The notes beneath the pieces are model-generated. The model had not been told where the DNA came from. It made no database searches and was given only the letters and a program-made list of their open reading frames with translations. DNA of 64,000 nucleotides from the NCBI RefSeq assembly GCF_009834765.1, contig NZ_WVHP01000024.1:7501-71500 (forward strand). The letters run 5' to 3'. Of the stretch, positions 43,932-53,860 are shown piece by piece (within the stretch, counting starts at the first letter, position 1; each line of letters starts with the position of its first letter). Origin of the DNA: Saccharibacter sp. EH611 (GTDB lineage Bacteria > Pseudomonadota > Alphaproteobacteria > Acetobacterales > Acetobacteraceae). The position numbers and the translations under genes are program-made.

Positions 43932-45119
43932 TTACTCCACCACACTTTGCTCAGCACTGATCTCATGCGGAGAGACCACCGCATCAGGATGTACTTTCTG
44001 AAGACCTTTGACGATCACGCGCTCCCCATCGCTCAACCCAGACATCACCTGCCATGAAGAACCAACTGTGCGACCGATCGTTATAGAACGGAGATGCACT
44101 TTATTATCTTGGTCAACGACCATCACATAAGGATCGCTCTTAGAATTACGCTGCACAGCAACTTGTGGCACGAGCAAACCGTGCGGATCCACACCCTCAT
44201 GCACATGGGCATGGACGAACATGCCCGGCAACAAAAGACGGTCTGCATTAGGCATGACTGCACGCATAACCAGCGTTCCCGTTGCAGGATCCACCGTGAC
44301 TTCAGAAAGCGCTAAACGCCCTGTTTGTCCATAAGATGACCCATCAGGCAGTTCGAGCGACACAGCCGCATCATTCCCTTGGCGTTCAATACGCCCTTGG
44401 GCGAGCTCACGACGCAGCCTGATCATATCTTCAGAGGCCAAGTTCACATCGACATAAATCGGGTCTAGCCGCGTTACGACAGCGATCGGCATGCTCTGAT
44501 TAGCCGTCACCAACGTCCCTTCCGTATAGAGCGTGCGCCCAATACGCCCATCAATAGGGGCTTTTACATGGGTATAGTTGAGGTTCACCGCAGCACTTTC
44601 CAACGCCGCTTTGCCCTGCATCACCTGTGCTTGTGCCTGTCGCGTGGTCGCGAGAAGATTATCGTAATCCTGCTGGCTCACCGCGCGCGCCTGCACCAGC
44701 TCACGATAGCGTTTGAGCTGCTGCTCAGCACGTTGAGCACTCGCCTGCGCCTCCATCAAACGCCCCTTTGCTTGATCATAGGCCGCTTGGAATGGCGCGA
44801 TATAGATCTGGTAAAGCGATTGACCTGCCTTAACGTCCGCTCCCTCTTCAAACGACCGTGAGACAATCACACCACTGACTTGGGGGCGAATCTGCGCTTG
44901 TTCATACGCTTCCACACGTCCAGGAAGGGACGTCTCCATCGTCACACTTTGGGTATGCAGGCGATATACCTCAACTTTTTGAGGCGGTGCCTTCGCTGGG
45001 GGAGCCTTTTTCTGGCAACCACTCAATAAGATGGTCCCACTCAAAAAAGCAGCTGTTCCACAACGTAACAGCCAAGAAGAACGGGCTAACATCGGTGAAG
45101 AAGAGACAAAAACAGACAT
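43932..45119 (-). CDS. RND efflux periplasmic adaptor (membrane fusion protein)
   Basis: 395 residues. Lipobox LLSGC near residue 35, then a proline/lysine stretch. Lipoyl half SLPGRVEAYEQAQIRPQVSG, a coiled-coil hairpin, YTHVKAPIDGRIGRT closing the lipoyl domain, and a beta-barrel with LLPGMFVHAHV. ATG 45119 is kept, but ATG at residue 10 would also give a good signal peptide. First gene of the efflux operon, divergent from a TetR gene. Confidence 0.94.
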   Translation of the reverse strand: MSVFVSSSPMLARSSWLLRCGTAAFLSGTILLSGCQKKAPPAKAPPQKVEVYRLHTQSVTMETSLPGRVEAYEQAQIRPQVSGVIVSRSFEEGADVKAGQSLYQIYIAPFQAAYDQAKGRLMEAQASAQRAEQQLKRYRELVQARAVSQQDYDNLLATTRQAQAQVMQGKAALESAAVNLNYTHVKAPIDGRIGRTLYTEGTLVTANQSMPIAVVTRLDPIYVDVNLASEDMIRLRRELAQGRIERQGNDAAVSLELPDGSSYGQTGRLALSEVTVDPATGTLVMRAVMPNADRLLLPGMFVHAHVHEGVDPHGLLVPQVAVQRNSKSDPYVMVVDQDNKVHLRSITIGRTVGSSWQVMSGLSDGERVIVKGLQKVHPDAVVSPHEISAEQSVVE

Positions 45120-45192
45120 GGGGCGTGCCGCAGCTCTTTAGAAAATGATTAAGGGATAGAAGGCATTTCTGTAACATTACCTTCTTGAGGAC

Positions 45193-45225
45193 TGGAAACT
45201 AATCAGTTTCCACGTTAAAGGTCAA
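45193..45225 (-). promoter_or_regulatory. Efflux-operon promoter with overlapping palindromic operator
   Basis: TGGAAACT-AATC-AGTTTCCA (45193-45212), perfect 8-bp arms. On the minus strand TTGACC (45220-45225) and TTAGTT (45197-45202) with a 17-base spacer form a promoter whose -10 lies inside the palindrome. This is the natural site for the divergent TetR regulator. Confidence 0.72.
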
Positions 45226-45255
45226 TCTCGTTTTATAGCCAGTAGGGGGACTTCC

Positions 45256-45939
45256 GTGCCTTTGTCGCCTAAACGCAACAGAGTATTATCGTCTGACAGT
45301 AAGGCGGACGCACCGTCACCAACGTCGGACACCCGTTGCTGTTCGGATGACGACCGCCGCACGCGCATTCTTGATACAGCCTGCAAGCTCATCCAATCCC
45401 AAGGGTATCAACATACCACCATGGACAAAATCGCCTGTCATGCTGGCATGTCTAAGAAGACCGTATATCTCGTCTTCCCGTCCAAACGTGTTTTAATGGA
45501 ACAACTTCTCCTTGAACGGCTTTTTACACCACTTTCCATCGAGCCTAGCTCAGAAGAAAACATTGAGGCACAACTCATGGCCCTGGTTCTACAGATGTCT
45601 AAACAACTGTTAGACGAGAAATGCCTTGGCTTGTTACGCGCCATTATTGGGGAAGCCACGCGCTCTCCAATGATTGCACAGCTTATGGAAGACATGTTTC
45701 ACCTCTCAGGGCGTAAATTTGATACGCAACAATGGCTCATCTCCCAAAAAGAACGCGGGGTTCTACAATTTGAGGATGCGCAGGACGCGACCGACCATCT
45801 TTTCGGCCTGACATTAGGGGCGCCTATGCTCTCCCGTCTGACCTATTGCTCTCCTCCTCGTACAGACGAGCAGCTTCACCGTTTCCTTCGAGAAGGCGTG
45901 CGAATCTTTTTAGATGGGTGCCGCCCCCATAGACAATAA
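45256..45939 (+). CDS. TetR-family regulator of the RND efflux operon
   Basis: 227 residues, GTG start with AGGGGG upstream. Helix-turn-helix at about 36-85: RILDTACKLIQSQGYQHTTM, DKIACHAGMSKKTVYLVFPS. The C-terminal domain resembles AcrR/NalC-like repressors (LMALVLQMSKQLLDEKCLGL). The N-terminal 30 residues are a Ser/Asp-rich extension. Divergent from the adaptor gene with a palindrome between them, so it most likely represses the pump until an efflux substrate binds. Confidence 0.92.
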   Translation: MPLSPKRNRVLSSDSKADAPSPTSDTRCCSDDDRRTRILDTACKLIQSQGYQHTTMDKIACHAGMSKKTVYLVFPSKRVLMEQLLLERLFTPLSIEPSSEENIEAQLMALVLQMSKQLLDEKCLGLLRAIIGEATRSPMIAQLMEDMFHLSGRKFDTQQWLISQKERGVLQFEDAQDATDHLFGLTLGAPMLSRLTYCSPPRTDEQLHRFLREGVRIFLDGCRPHRQ

Positions 45940-46142
45940 ACGAAAAGCCATATTACTAGGGCATTTATCTTTACTCTTTTATGAAAGGACGCTCTCAAAA
46001 CACTTCATCATTGGCAAAAATTGACAGCTATCGTATATACGCCATACGCTAGGAACATACCTGCCAAGATAGGAGCGAAGAGGTCCTCTTTTTAAACCGT
46101 AGAAAGAGACCATTCCGTGACACCTTCCCTCAGGATCGCTTT
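45940..46142 (+). promoter_or_regulatory. Upstream region of the amino-acid permease
   Basis: A consensus -35 TTGACA at 46021-46026 is followed after 16-18 bases by imperfect -10 candidates (CATACG/TACGCT, 46043-46050). A short hairpin AAGAG-GTC-CTCTT with T-run (46078-46094) sits in the leader. No gene was found here. Confidence 0.5.
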
Positions 46143-47597
46143 ATGACCATATCACCTGATGATCAGGAAACCCTGCAAGAACGTGCCGTCGATGACGGTC
46201 ATCACCGCGTGAGTAACGAAGGGTACCAGAAAGACCTTAGTCAACGTCATGTGCAGATGATTGCCATTGGTGGAGCCATCGGTACGGGGCTCTTCTTAGG
46301 GGCGGGCTCACGACTACAAATTGCGGGGCCTTCACTCGCGATTAGCTATGCTATCTGTGGTCTCTGCGCTTTTATGATCCTCCGCGCGATGGGGGAACTG
46401 GTTATGTATCGCCCCAGTAGTGGGAGCTTTGTGACCTACGCACGTGAATTTTTGGGGGAGGGCGCCGCCTACGCTGCCGGTTGGTTCTTCTTCCTTAACT
46501 GGGCCATGACCGGGATTGTCGATATCACCGCCATTGCACTGTACATCCATTATTGGCCCGTTTTTGGCGGGGTTCCACAATGGATTCTCGCCCTCGGGGC
46601 TCTTATTGTTGTCGGAGCTGTCAACCTGACAGGGGTTCGTTATTTTGGCGAGATCGAGTTCTGGTTCTCTCTGATTAAAGTCCTCACTCTTGTGATATTC
46701 CTTGCCGTTGGTGGCTTTGTGCTCTTCAGCGGCACGCATGTCGGCGGTTATACACCGGGCCTGCACCTCATCACGCAGTCTGGCGGGATTTTCCCCCATG
46801 GCATGGTCGCCTCACTGATGCTCATCCAAGGTGTGGTTTTCGCCTATGCCGCAACAGAGCTCATTGGTGTGGCAGCAGGTGAGTGCCATGACGCAAAAAG
46901 TGTTGTACCACGTGCCATTAATAGCGTCATTTGGCGTATTATACTCTTCTATGTCGGGTCTATCGTACTGCTCGTCTTAGTGCTCCCATGGTCTTCCTAC
47001 CATGGAGGGGAAAGTCCTTTCGTCACCTTCTTTAGTCGGCTCGGCCTTCCGGGTGCTGATAGCATTATGAACTTTGTGGTGCTGACAGCAGCTCTATCCA
47101 GCCTTAATTCCGGCCTGTACTCCACAGGACGCATCCTTCGCGCCCTCTCTCTTGGGGGATCAGCCCCTGGTGCGATGAGCAAAATGAATCGCCATGCTGT
47201 GCCCTATGTTGCCATTGGGACAACCTTAGTGATCTACCTCATCGGTGTCCTGCTGAACTATTTCTACCCAACACAGGTCTTTGAAATCGTCCTCAGCATT
47301 TCCTCCCTCGGCATTTTGGGCACATGGGCCTGTATCGTCATGTGTCAACTCAAGCTGCACAAAGCGATCCGCCTCGGTAAAATTGCCCCAACAGGTTTTG
47401 CCATGCCATTCGCTCCTTATTCAGGCTGGCTAACGCTCGCGTTCCTCGCGCTCGTCCTAGTCATGATGGCGTTTGACTATCCTTCTGGTACGATTTCAGT
47501 GGCCTGCATTCCATTACTTGCCCTGATCTTCTTTGCTGGTTGGTTCCTCCTCAAGCGCGCAGGCAAACAACCCGGCACAGTATCCGACGAAAAATAA
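46143..47597 (+). CDS. Amino-acid permease, APC superfamily (AAT family)
   Basis: 484 residues, 12 predicted helices. Substrate-binding loop GGAIGTGLFLGAGSRLQIAG in helix 1, family motif GELVMYRPSSGSFVTYAREF, and PRAINSVIWRIILFYVGS. It takes up amino acids with protons; sequence character is nearest to the AnsP/CycA/GabP group (asparagine, D-Ser/Ala/Gly, GABA), but the substrate cannot be fixed. A strong terminator follows. Confidence 0.9.
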   Translation: MTISPDDQETLQERAVDDGHHRVSNEGYQKDLSQRHVQMIAIGGAIGTGLFLGAGSRLQIAGPSLAISYAICGLCAFMILRAMGELVMYRPSSGSFVTYAREFLGEGAAYAAGWFFFLNWAMTGIVDITAIALYIHYWPVFGGVPQWILALGALIVVGAVNLTGVRYFGEIEFWFSLIKVLTLVIFLAVGGFVLFSGTHVGGYTPGLHLITQSGGIFPHGMVASLMLIQGVVFAYAATELIGVAAGECHDAKSVVPRAINSVIWRIILFYVGSIVLLVLVLPWSSYHGGESPFVTFFSRLGLPGADSIMNFVVLTAALSSLNSGLYSTGRILRALSLGGSAPGAMSKMNRHAVPYVAIGTTLVIYLIGVLLNYFYPTQVFEIVLSISSLGILGTWACIVMCQLKLHKAIRLGKIAPTGFAMPFAPYSGWLTLAFLALVLVMMAFDYPSGTISVACIPLLALIFFAGWFLLKRAGKQPGTVSDEK

Positions 47598-47603
47598 CGC
47601 ACA

Positions 47604-47640
47604 AAAAACCCCCGGAGGAATAAAGCCTCCGGGGGTTTTT
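47604..47640 (+). terminator. Terminator after the amino-acid permease
   Basis: AAAAACCCCCGGAGG (47604-47618) and CCTCCGGGGGTTTTT (47626-47640), perfect 15-bp stem; works in both directions between convergent permease and phoU. Confidence 0.95.
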
Positions 47641-47670
47641 CTTACCTACCATTCTCAAATAATTGCTGGC

Positions 47671-48390
47671 TTACTCAGGCGGCGGCCCTTGCTGGGACTT
47701 ACGAACACCACCGCGAGGGCGTAAAGTCGGCAGATTATCGCCTGTTACCGCGTAAAAAACACGCTCTGCAATATTAGTGGCATGGTCGCCAATACGCTCC
47801 AGATTTTTCGCGATAAACAACAATTCTGTGCAGGAGCGAATCGTGCGTGGGTCTTCCATCATATACGTGATCAGCTCACGGAAAAGCGTCAGATAATGCT
47901 CATCAACACCGCGATCGGCGTGCCACACTTCCATAGCCTGATGAGGGTCATGATTCACCACAGCTTCAACCGTGCGATGAAGATTTTCCCGCACCAAACG
48001 CCCCATACTCCGCAACCCAGAGAGAGAGACTTTCCCCTCTTCTGACGCTACCTTCATTGCACGACGTGCAATCGAGGCGGCATAATCACCCATACGCTCC
48101 AGATCGCCCGTAATTTTAAGAGCAGAGACAATCTCACGCAGGTCAGGCCCCATCGGGCTCCGCAACGCCAAAAGGCGAATACCCAACCCTTCGACCTCAC
48201 GCTCCAGCTCATCAACCTCCGGGTCACGGCGCGCCGCCTCATCGGCTGCTTCTTCATCATGTTTAGCGATCGCATCAAGAGCAAGCCCCACTTGCTCTTC
48301 CACAATCTGGCCCATCTGCGCCATCATCGCACGCAGCTGGTCAAGTTCTTGTTCATAGCTTTTAACAATGTGAGATCGTTCTTGTGTCAT
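47671..48390 (-). CDS. phoU: Phosphate-specific transport accessory regulator PhoU
   Basis: 239 residues, two PhoU helix bundles with the metal-binding repeats LERMGDYAASIARRA and LERIGDHATNIAERV. It links the Pst transporter to the PhoR/PhoB system and damps phosphate uptake. Last gene of pstCAB-phoU, 5 bases after pstB. Confidence 0.96.
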   Translation of the reverse strand: MTQERSHIVKSYEQELDQLRAMMAQMGQIVEEQVGLALDAIAKHDEEAADEAARRDPEVDELEREVEGLGIRLLALRSPMGPDLREIVSALKITGDLERMGDYAASIARRAMKVASEEGKVSLSGLRSMGRLVRENLHRTVEAVVNHDPHQAMEVWHADRGVDEHYLTLFRELITYMMEDPRTIRSCTELLFIAKNLERIGDHATNIAERVFYAVTGDNLPTLRPRGGVRKSQQGPPPE

Positions 48391-48395
48391 AGCGC

Positions 48396-49199
48396 TTATC
48401 CAAACCTACCTGTAATATAGTCTTGCGTTTGTTTCTGGCGAGGGTTGGTAAAGATACGATCCGCTGTATCCACCTCTATCAACCCTCCCATATAAAAGAA
48501 CGCGACACGGTCAGCACAACGCGCAGCCTGCTGCATGTTGTGTGTGACAATCGCAATGGTGAACTCTTCTTTGAGCTCATCCAGCAGCTCTTCAATACGC
48601 GCTGTCGAGATAGGATCCAGCGCTGAGGTTGGCTCATCAAGCAAGATCACTTCTGGGCGTGTGGCAATACTCCGGGCAATGCACAGCCTTTGCTGCTGCC
48701 CCCCCGAAAGACCAGAAGCAGGAGCCTTCAAACGGTCTCGTACCTCGCTCCATAAAGCCACACGCGTCAATACATCTTGCACACGCTCGTCCATCTCGGC
48801 ACGGCTGAGGCGCTCATGCAAACGCACGCCAAAGGCGATGTTATCATAGATAGACATGGGGAATGGTGTTGGCTTTTGAAAGACCATCCCAATCCGAGCA
48901 CGAAGCACGTCCAGCCCTACCGTGTTTTCAAGGATATTCACCCCATCAAACATCACCTCACCCGTCGCGCGTTGCCCTGGGTAAAGATCATACATTCGGT
49001 TAAAAATACGCAAGAGGGTCGATTTTCCACAACCGCTTGGGCCAATCATCGCTGTGACTTGGCGAGCAGGGAAATCCATCGTGATGTCATGCAAAGCATG
49101 ATGATCGCCGTAATAGAAATTGAGGTCTTTGACCGCAAGAGCCGCCTCCCCCCCAGAATCGGCAACATCCTCAGCTAACGTTGTCGGACCACGGTTCAT
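48396..49199 (-). CDS. pstB: Phosphate ABC transporter ATP-binding protein PstB
   Basis: 267 residues. Walker [10 protein letters not shown], signature [14 protein letters not shown], Walker [13 protein letters not shown], His switch IVTHNMQQA. Powers phosphate import by PstCA. Between pstA and phoU on the same strand. Confidence 0.97.
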   Translation of the reverse strand: MNRGPTTLAEDVADSGGEAALAVKDLNFYYGDHHALHDITMDFPARQVTAMIGPSGCGKSTLLRIFNRMYDLYPGQRATGEVMFDGVNILENTVGLDVLRARIGMVFQKPTPFPMSIYDNIAFGVRLHERLSRAEMDERVQDVLTRVALWSEVRDRLKAPASGLSGGQQQRLCIARSIATRPEVILLDEPTSALDPISTARIEELLDELKEEFTIAIVTHNMQQAARCADRVAFFYMGGLIEVDTADRIFTNPRQKQTQDYITGRFG

Positions 49200-49217
49200 A
49201 GTCGTCTATCCTCTGGT

Positions 49218-50102
49218 TCAGCGGCGGGCAGAAAGCCGCACGATAATATTAATCATCAAAACGCCACATGTGATGAGGAGCGCACCAGCCCAAGCGAGCT
49301 GCACCCAATCATCATAAGACGCCCCGGCATATTGGTAGATCGCAACCGGCAAACTCGCCATCGGCTTATCAAGCCGTAATGACCATGTCTGGTTACCAAG
49401 CGATGTAAAGAGCAAAGGGGCTGTCTCCCCCCCCATACGCGCAACAGCCAGCAAAATACCTGTCAGCACCCCTTGCCGTGCCGAACGTAAGCAAAGCGAC
49501 AAAATAACGCGCCAACGCGGGGCACCAAGAGCCGCTCCGGCTTCACGCATCGACGTGGGCACCAAGCGCAACATATCCTCGGTCGTACGCACGATAACAG
49601 GCACAGCCAACACAGCCAGCGCCACCGCTCCTGCAAAGCCAGAGAAATGCCCCCACGGAGCCACCACGAGCTGATAGATAAACAGCCCGATCAAAATCGA
49701 CGGGGCAGACATCAGAACATCCGAGACAAAACGAACCACTGAGGCAAAATGATTATGCTTACCGCCATATTCTGAAAGATAAATCCCGCAGAAAAGCCCA
49801 AGCGGTGCTGCCATCGCCAAAGCGAGGCCTGTCTGAATGATACTGCCCAAAATCGCATTACCCAGCCCTCCTCCAGAACCAGGAGGCCCCATGGAATGGG
49901 TTATAGTCGCCCAAGATATGCCCGCCAGACCGCGACTGAGAAGAGTCCATAAAATGGACAAAAGGACAAGAACTAAAAGAGTTCCAGCTGCAATACTGGC
50001 TCCAGTCGCTATGCGGTCAAGAATTTGTCGCCGGCGAGCCCGCCCACCTTGATGCCAACGCTGCTTGGCGGCCCGTGCCATCTGTTGAGCAGTCTCGCTC
50101 AT
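49218..50102 (-). CDS. pstA: Phosphate ABC transporter permease PstA
   Basis: 294 residues, six helices. EAGAALGAPRWRVILSLCL is the EAA loop that meets PstB. ATG 50102 overlaps the pstC stop (ATGA), so it is preferred to an in-frame start at 50147 inside pstC. Confidence 0.95.
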   Translation of the reverse strand: MSETAQQMARAAKQRWHQGGRARRRQILDRIATGASIAAGTLLVLVLLSILWTLLSRGLAGISWATITHSMGPPGSGGGLGNAILGSIIQTGLALAMAAPLGLFCGIYLSEYGGKHNHFASVVRFVSDVLMSAPSILIGLFIYQLVVAPWGHFSGFAGAVALAVLAVPVIVRTTEDMLRLVPTSMREAGAALGAPRWRVILSLCLRSARQGVLTGILLAVARMGGETAPLLFTSLGNQTWSLRLDKPMASLPVAIYQYAGASYDDWVQLAWAGALLITCGVLMINIIVRLSARR

Positions 50103-51043
50103 TGACGTCTCCCCCGTAGGCAACGCGCTACCACAAGGCTCGCGCAAGATAAAAGCATGAGCGTAAAGCCCAATGCCATTAATGATGACAAACGTAGCGA
50201 CCCAGCTGGACTTTCAGGAAATTGCAGCGCGATTAAGGAAGCCACCGTGCTTCGAGGAGCAAAAAGCGACCATCCAACAGAAGTGACATTGCCGATCACA
50301 AAGGTCACAGCCATCGTCTCCCCCAATGCACGGCCCATACCCAAAACAATCGCTCCGATCATCCCGTTACGAGACCATGGAGCAATGATTTTCCGCATCA
50401 CTTCCCAGCGTGTCGCCCCAAGCCCATACGCACTCTCACGCAGCATAGGGGGTACTGCGCCAAACACATCACACATCACAGCTGTAATAAAAGGAGCAAT
50501 CATAACCGCTAAGACAATGCCAGACGTCATCACTCCCGTCCCAATCGGTGGGCCTTTTAACAACGGCCCCAAAATAAATGCATGGCGAAAGTGATGATTA
50601 ACAAAGGGTTGCACATAACGCGCAACCAACGGCACAATGGTGAAAAATCCCCACATACCGAAGATAATGGATGGCACAGCCGCCAAAAGTTGCACCGCCG
50701 TTCCTATAACCGCCGCCAAACGCGCTGAGGCAATATTGGTCAGCCAAAAAGCCGTTCCAAACGCCAGAGGGATAGCCAAAAGCAAAGCAATAACCGTGCT
50801 CAACACGGTACCGAGTAAGGGTGCCAAAGCCCCGTAACGATCTTTAACAGGATTCCAGGATGACTGGTCAAAAAAACTCAGACCAAATGTGGTCAGCGCT
50901 TTCCATCCCCCTGTTGCCATAAGAACAATAAGCCCCCCCAAAATGAGGAGCACCAATAGAGCACTTGCCCAAAAGAGAGCATGAAAGAGAACATCCAGAC
51001 CGAGCTGGCGTTTGGAAGATCGTGGCACAGGCGCCATACTCAT
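50099..51043 (-). CDS. pstC: Phosphate ABC transporter permease PstC
   Basis: 314 residues, six helices. EAA loop ESAYGLGATRWEVMRKIIAP and the conserved AAVPSIIFGMWG. First gene of the visible pst operon. No gene for the phosphate-binding protein PstS precedes it; a divergent glycosyltransferase gene lies there instead, so PstS must be encoded elsewhere. Confidence 0.95.
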   Translation of the reverse strand: MSMAPVPRSSKRQLGLDVLFHALFWASALLVLLILGGLIVLMATGGWKALTTFGLSFFDQSSWNPVKDRYGALAPLLGTVLSTVIALLLAIPLAFGTAFWLTNIASARLAAVIGTAVQLLAAVPSIIFGMWGFFTIVPLVARYVQPFVNHHFRHAFILGPLLKGPPIGTGVMTSGIVLAVMIAPFITAVMCDVFGAVPPMLRESAYGLGATRWEVMRKIIAPWSRNGMIGAIVLGMGRALGETMAVTFVIGNVTSVGWSLFAPRSTVASLIALQFPESPAGSLRLSSLMALGFTLMLLSCASLVVARCLRGRRQ

Positions 51044-51290
51044 GGTTCGGAACCCTGTCGTTGCAACAGCCTACAGGCGCCCTCAAACGGGGCGCCAACG
51101 CTCAAGGCTTAACCTATCCCTTAAGTGGAGAACAAGCGTCGCTCATACCTTGCCACAAAAGTTTCGTGATTTTACACAGTGCCGTAACGAGAAAGACACA
51201 AGAAAAGCATCTTTATTGCGCTAGACTAGTGGCTTGCTTATCGCCATACCACACATAAACGGGCCACCTTGTTGATTGTAGGAGTCATGC
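51044..51290. promoter_or_regulatory. Divergent region between pstC and a large glycosyltransferase
   Basis: About 247 bases with both promoters. A minus-strand stretch CTGTGTAAAATCACGAAAC (about 51161-51179) is only a partial match to a Pho box. GGAG at 51281-51284 serves the GTG start at 51291. Confidence 0.35.
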
Positions 51291-53807
51291 GTGTCGCAAC
51301 AGCTAGCCTCACCGTCGAGTGCCTTTCAAGGGCATGTGGATCATTTTACAAATGGGACTATTCGCGGTTGGGCCCTTAACTTGCGCGATATAGACCATCC
51401 CGTACGCGTACATGTCCTCATTGACCAACAAGAGGTAATGCAAGTCTTATGCGACGCCCCGCGTGAAGATGTACGTGAAGCACTCAATCTTCCCATCAAC
51501 ACGCTTGGCTTTGAATTTTGTCTACCGAAAAATGTGTTTGACGGCCATCCGCATTCTATCGGTTTACGCTTTCCAGATCGATCAGTTCTCCCGCTTCCCA
51601 ATATTGATCACAACGACATTCTAAGTGAAACAGTCACATTCCCTGGCTCTATTCGGCCAGAGATACACAGCTTCGTTGATGGGGTAAAAGATGATGTTCT
51701 ACGGGGATGGATTATTCATAGACCTTCCCCTTACGACGATTGGATGGGCGGCCTCATAGTCTCAGCAACAGCGGACGGTGTCAGTCTCGGCTCTGCACGA
51801 GCCGACCAGTACCGCTCAGATGTTGCGGAAGCGCTAGGTTGTGACCCCAATTGTGGCTTTGAAATTCTTCTTCCACGCCGCCTTTATGATCAACATCCGC
51901 ACCAGTTCTCTGTGATTTCAGAACCGGATAAAGTCCCTCTTGAAGGCAGTCCTTTTACCACCTCTCTCGTCCATGATACCCTTGAAAGCCGCCTCATTGC
52001 GTTAGAAAGTACCATTGACCAACTCTACCGCGACTTAACGTCTGTACGACGAGAGGTGAGCAGTCTCATTCCACGACGTGCGCCCAACCTTCAGCGTTAT
52101 AACAGCTGGGCCCATCGTTATTATACTCTCCTAGCCGATAAGGTCGCCACGCAACGACGTGCACACCCCCTCCCTAAGAGCGCGCCACTCGTTACCATTC
52201 TCTGCCCGACCTACCGACCTGACACCCATGATTTCCGAACTGCTATCGCCTCTGTCGTCGCTCAGACCTACCAAAATTGGGAACTGATCCTCATCGACGA
52301 CGGCAGTAGCTGTAAGCAAACAGCCGCTACTATCAAAGAACTCACCACCAGCGACTCACGCATCCGCGCTGTTACACTGAAAAAGAATCAGGGCATTTCC
52401 GAAGCAACCAATGCAGGCATCCGTGCGGCTAAAGGGGCATATATCGCCTTTTTTGACCATGACGATGTTCTCGTCCCTGTTGCCCTAGAAGTCATGATCC
52501 GCGAAGCCCTCAAAAGCCAAGCTAAGTTGCTCTATTGCGATGAAGATAAAATTGATGCAGCAGGTCATTTTTTAGAACCAAACTTTAAACCTGCATTCGA
52601 TTATCGTTATCTGCTCGGCTGCAATTATATCTGCCACCTGACCATCATTGCCGCAGAAACCGTCAAAAAGGTCGGTTTCCTGAACACCCAATATGATGGC
52701 GCTCAAGATCACGACTACATGCTCCGCTGCACGGAAATCTTAGACGCATCCGAGATTGTGCATGTCCCGGCTATTCTTTACCATTGGCGCAAAACACCGA
52801 ATTCGACGGCTGCCCGCATTAGCAATAAAACCTACGCTGTCAAAGCCGGCGTTGATTGTGTTCAGGCTCATCTCACACGGATGCAGCGCCGCGCTAAAGT
52901 CCACTCGATCAACAACCTGACCCTTTACGACGTTGAATGGACGAATCGACGCCGCCCTTCTATTAGTATTATTATTCCCTTCCGCGATCAGGTCGAGATG
53001 ACGCGACGCTGTGTCGATTCTCTATTAACTCACGCCAATTATCGCAATCTGCATATCTGCCTTGTGGATAATTTCTCTGTTGAAGACGAGACTCATCTCT
53101 TTCTAAAAGAAATCAGCTCCGACCCGCGCGTTTCTGTTCTGCGTATTGAGGAACCCTTTAACTTCTCCCGCCTCAATAACCTTGCGGCACAGCAGTGTAA
53201 GAGTGATTTTCTCTTCTTCCTCAATAACGACGTCTTTATTTCCCAAGAAAACTTCTTAACAAAGATGGTGGCAGAAGCACTCGCGATCCCCAATGTTGGG
53301 GCTGTTTCACCTCGTCTTCTCTACCCAAACGAAACCATTCAACATGCTGGTGTTGCTGTTGGCCCTGACGTTATTGGTGTGCATGTCCACCGTGCTCAAC
53401 CCCATGATGCCTATGGGTATGTTGGCCGCCTCTGCCTAAGCCACGAAGTAACGGCCGTCACCGCAGCCGCTATGCTTGTACGCCGCTCATTGTTTGAAGA
53501 ACTGGGCGGCTTCGATGAAGAATCATTAAAAATCGCCTATAATGATGTCGATTTGTGCCTCAAGATTCGCCAAGCTGGCTTTAAAATCATCTATTGTGCG
53601 GGTGCGCAGGCCGAACACCATGAAAGTTTTTCACGCGGAACGGATAATAAACCCGAGAATGAGCCTCGCTTTTTCCAAGAAACCCAAACCATGTTGGAGA
53701 GATGGAAAGAGTTCCCCCTCTTTAAAAATGATCCCACATACCCACATTATTTCAGGAAAGACCACCAGACCTTCTTTGATCTTCATGATCCTGAAAAACT
53801 CTGGTAG
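51291..53807 (+). CDS. Large glycosyltransferase with two GT2 domains and two N-terminal accessory domains
   Basis: 838 residues; GTG start with GGAG 6 bases upstream (an ATG four bases earlier is out of frame). Residues about 10-110 and 120-225 are two related beta-rich modules, each with a G-x-(I/L)-RGW core (NGTIRGWAL; DDVLRGWII) and a GFE-(F/I)-LP end. Then GT2 domain 1 (about 300-520): PLVTILCPTYRPD, LIDDGSS, and DED in YCDEDKID. GT2 domain 2 (about 560-810): SIIIPFRDQVEMTRRCVDSL, LVDNFS, FLNNDVF and GGFDEESLKIAYNDVDLCLK. No membrane segment. Probably extends a surface or protein-linked glycan; relates by its modules to the 978-residue protein further right. Confidence 0.87.
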   Translation: MSQQLASPSSAFQGHVDHFTNGTIRGWALNLRDIDHPVRVHVLIDQQEVMQVLCDAPREDVREALNLPINTLGFEFCLPKNVFDGHPHSIGLRFPDRSVLPLPNIDHNDILSETVTFPGSIRPEIHSFVDGVKDDVLRGWIIHRPSPYDDWMGGLIVSATADGVSLGSARADQYRSDVAEALGCDPNCGFEILLPRRLYDQHPHQFSVISEPDKVPLEGSPFTTSLVHDTLESRLIALESTIDQLYRDLTSVRREVSSLIPRRAPNLQRYNSWAHRYYTLLADKVATQRRAHPLPKSAPLVTILCPTYRPDTHDFRTAIASVVAQTYQNWELILIDDGSSCKQTAATIKELTTSDSRIRAVTLKKNQGISEATNAGIRAAKGAYIAFFDHDDVLVPVALEVMIREALKSQAKLLYCDEDKIDAAGHFLEPNFKPAFDYRYLLGCNYICHLTIIAAETVKKVGFLNTQYDGAQDHDYMLRCTEILDASEIVHVPAILYHWRKTPNSTAARISNKTYAVKAGVDCVQAHLTRMQRRAKVHSINNLTLYDVEWTNRRRPSISIIIPFRDQVEMTRRCVDSLLTHANYRNLHICLVDNFSVEDETHLFLKEISSDPRVSVLRIEEPFNFSRLNNLAAQQCKSDFLFFLNNDVFISQENFLTKMVAEALAIPNVGAVSPRLLYPNETIQHAGVAVGPDVIGVHVHRAQPHDAYGYVGRLCLSHEVTAVTAAAMLVRRSLFEELGGFDEESLKIAYNDVDLCLKIRQAGFKIIYCAGAQAEHHESFSRGTDNKPENEPRFFQETQTMLERWKEFPLFKNDPTYPHYFRKDHQTFFDLHDPEKLW

Positions 53808-53812
53808 TATCC

Positions 53813-53827
53813 GATTACTAGGTAATC
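53813..53827. repeat. Inverted repeat in front of dps
   Basis: GATTAC-TAG-GTAATC, 6-bp arms, just past a possible -10 (TAGTAT, 53806-53811 region). Candidate operator for dps. Confidence 0.45.
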
Positions 53828-53860
53828 ACCCCTCATGAAGAGGATTAAGGAGAGACCTTT

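Noticed and set aside
51161-51179. Pho box in front of pstC
   Set aside because: Only a loose match to the consensus, so not listed as a site of its own.
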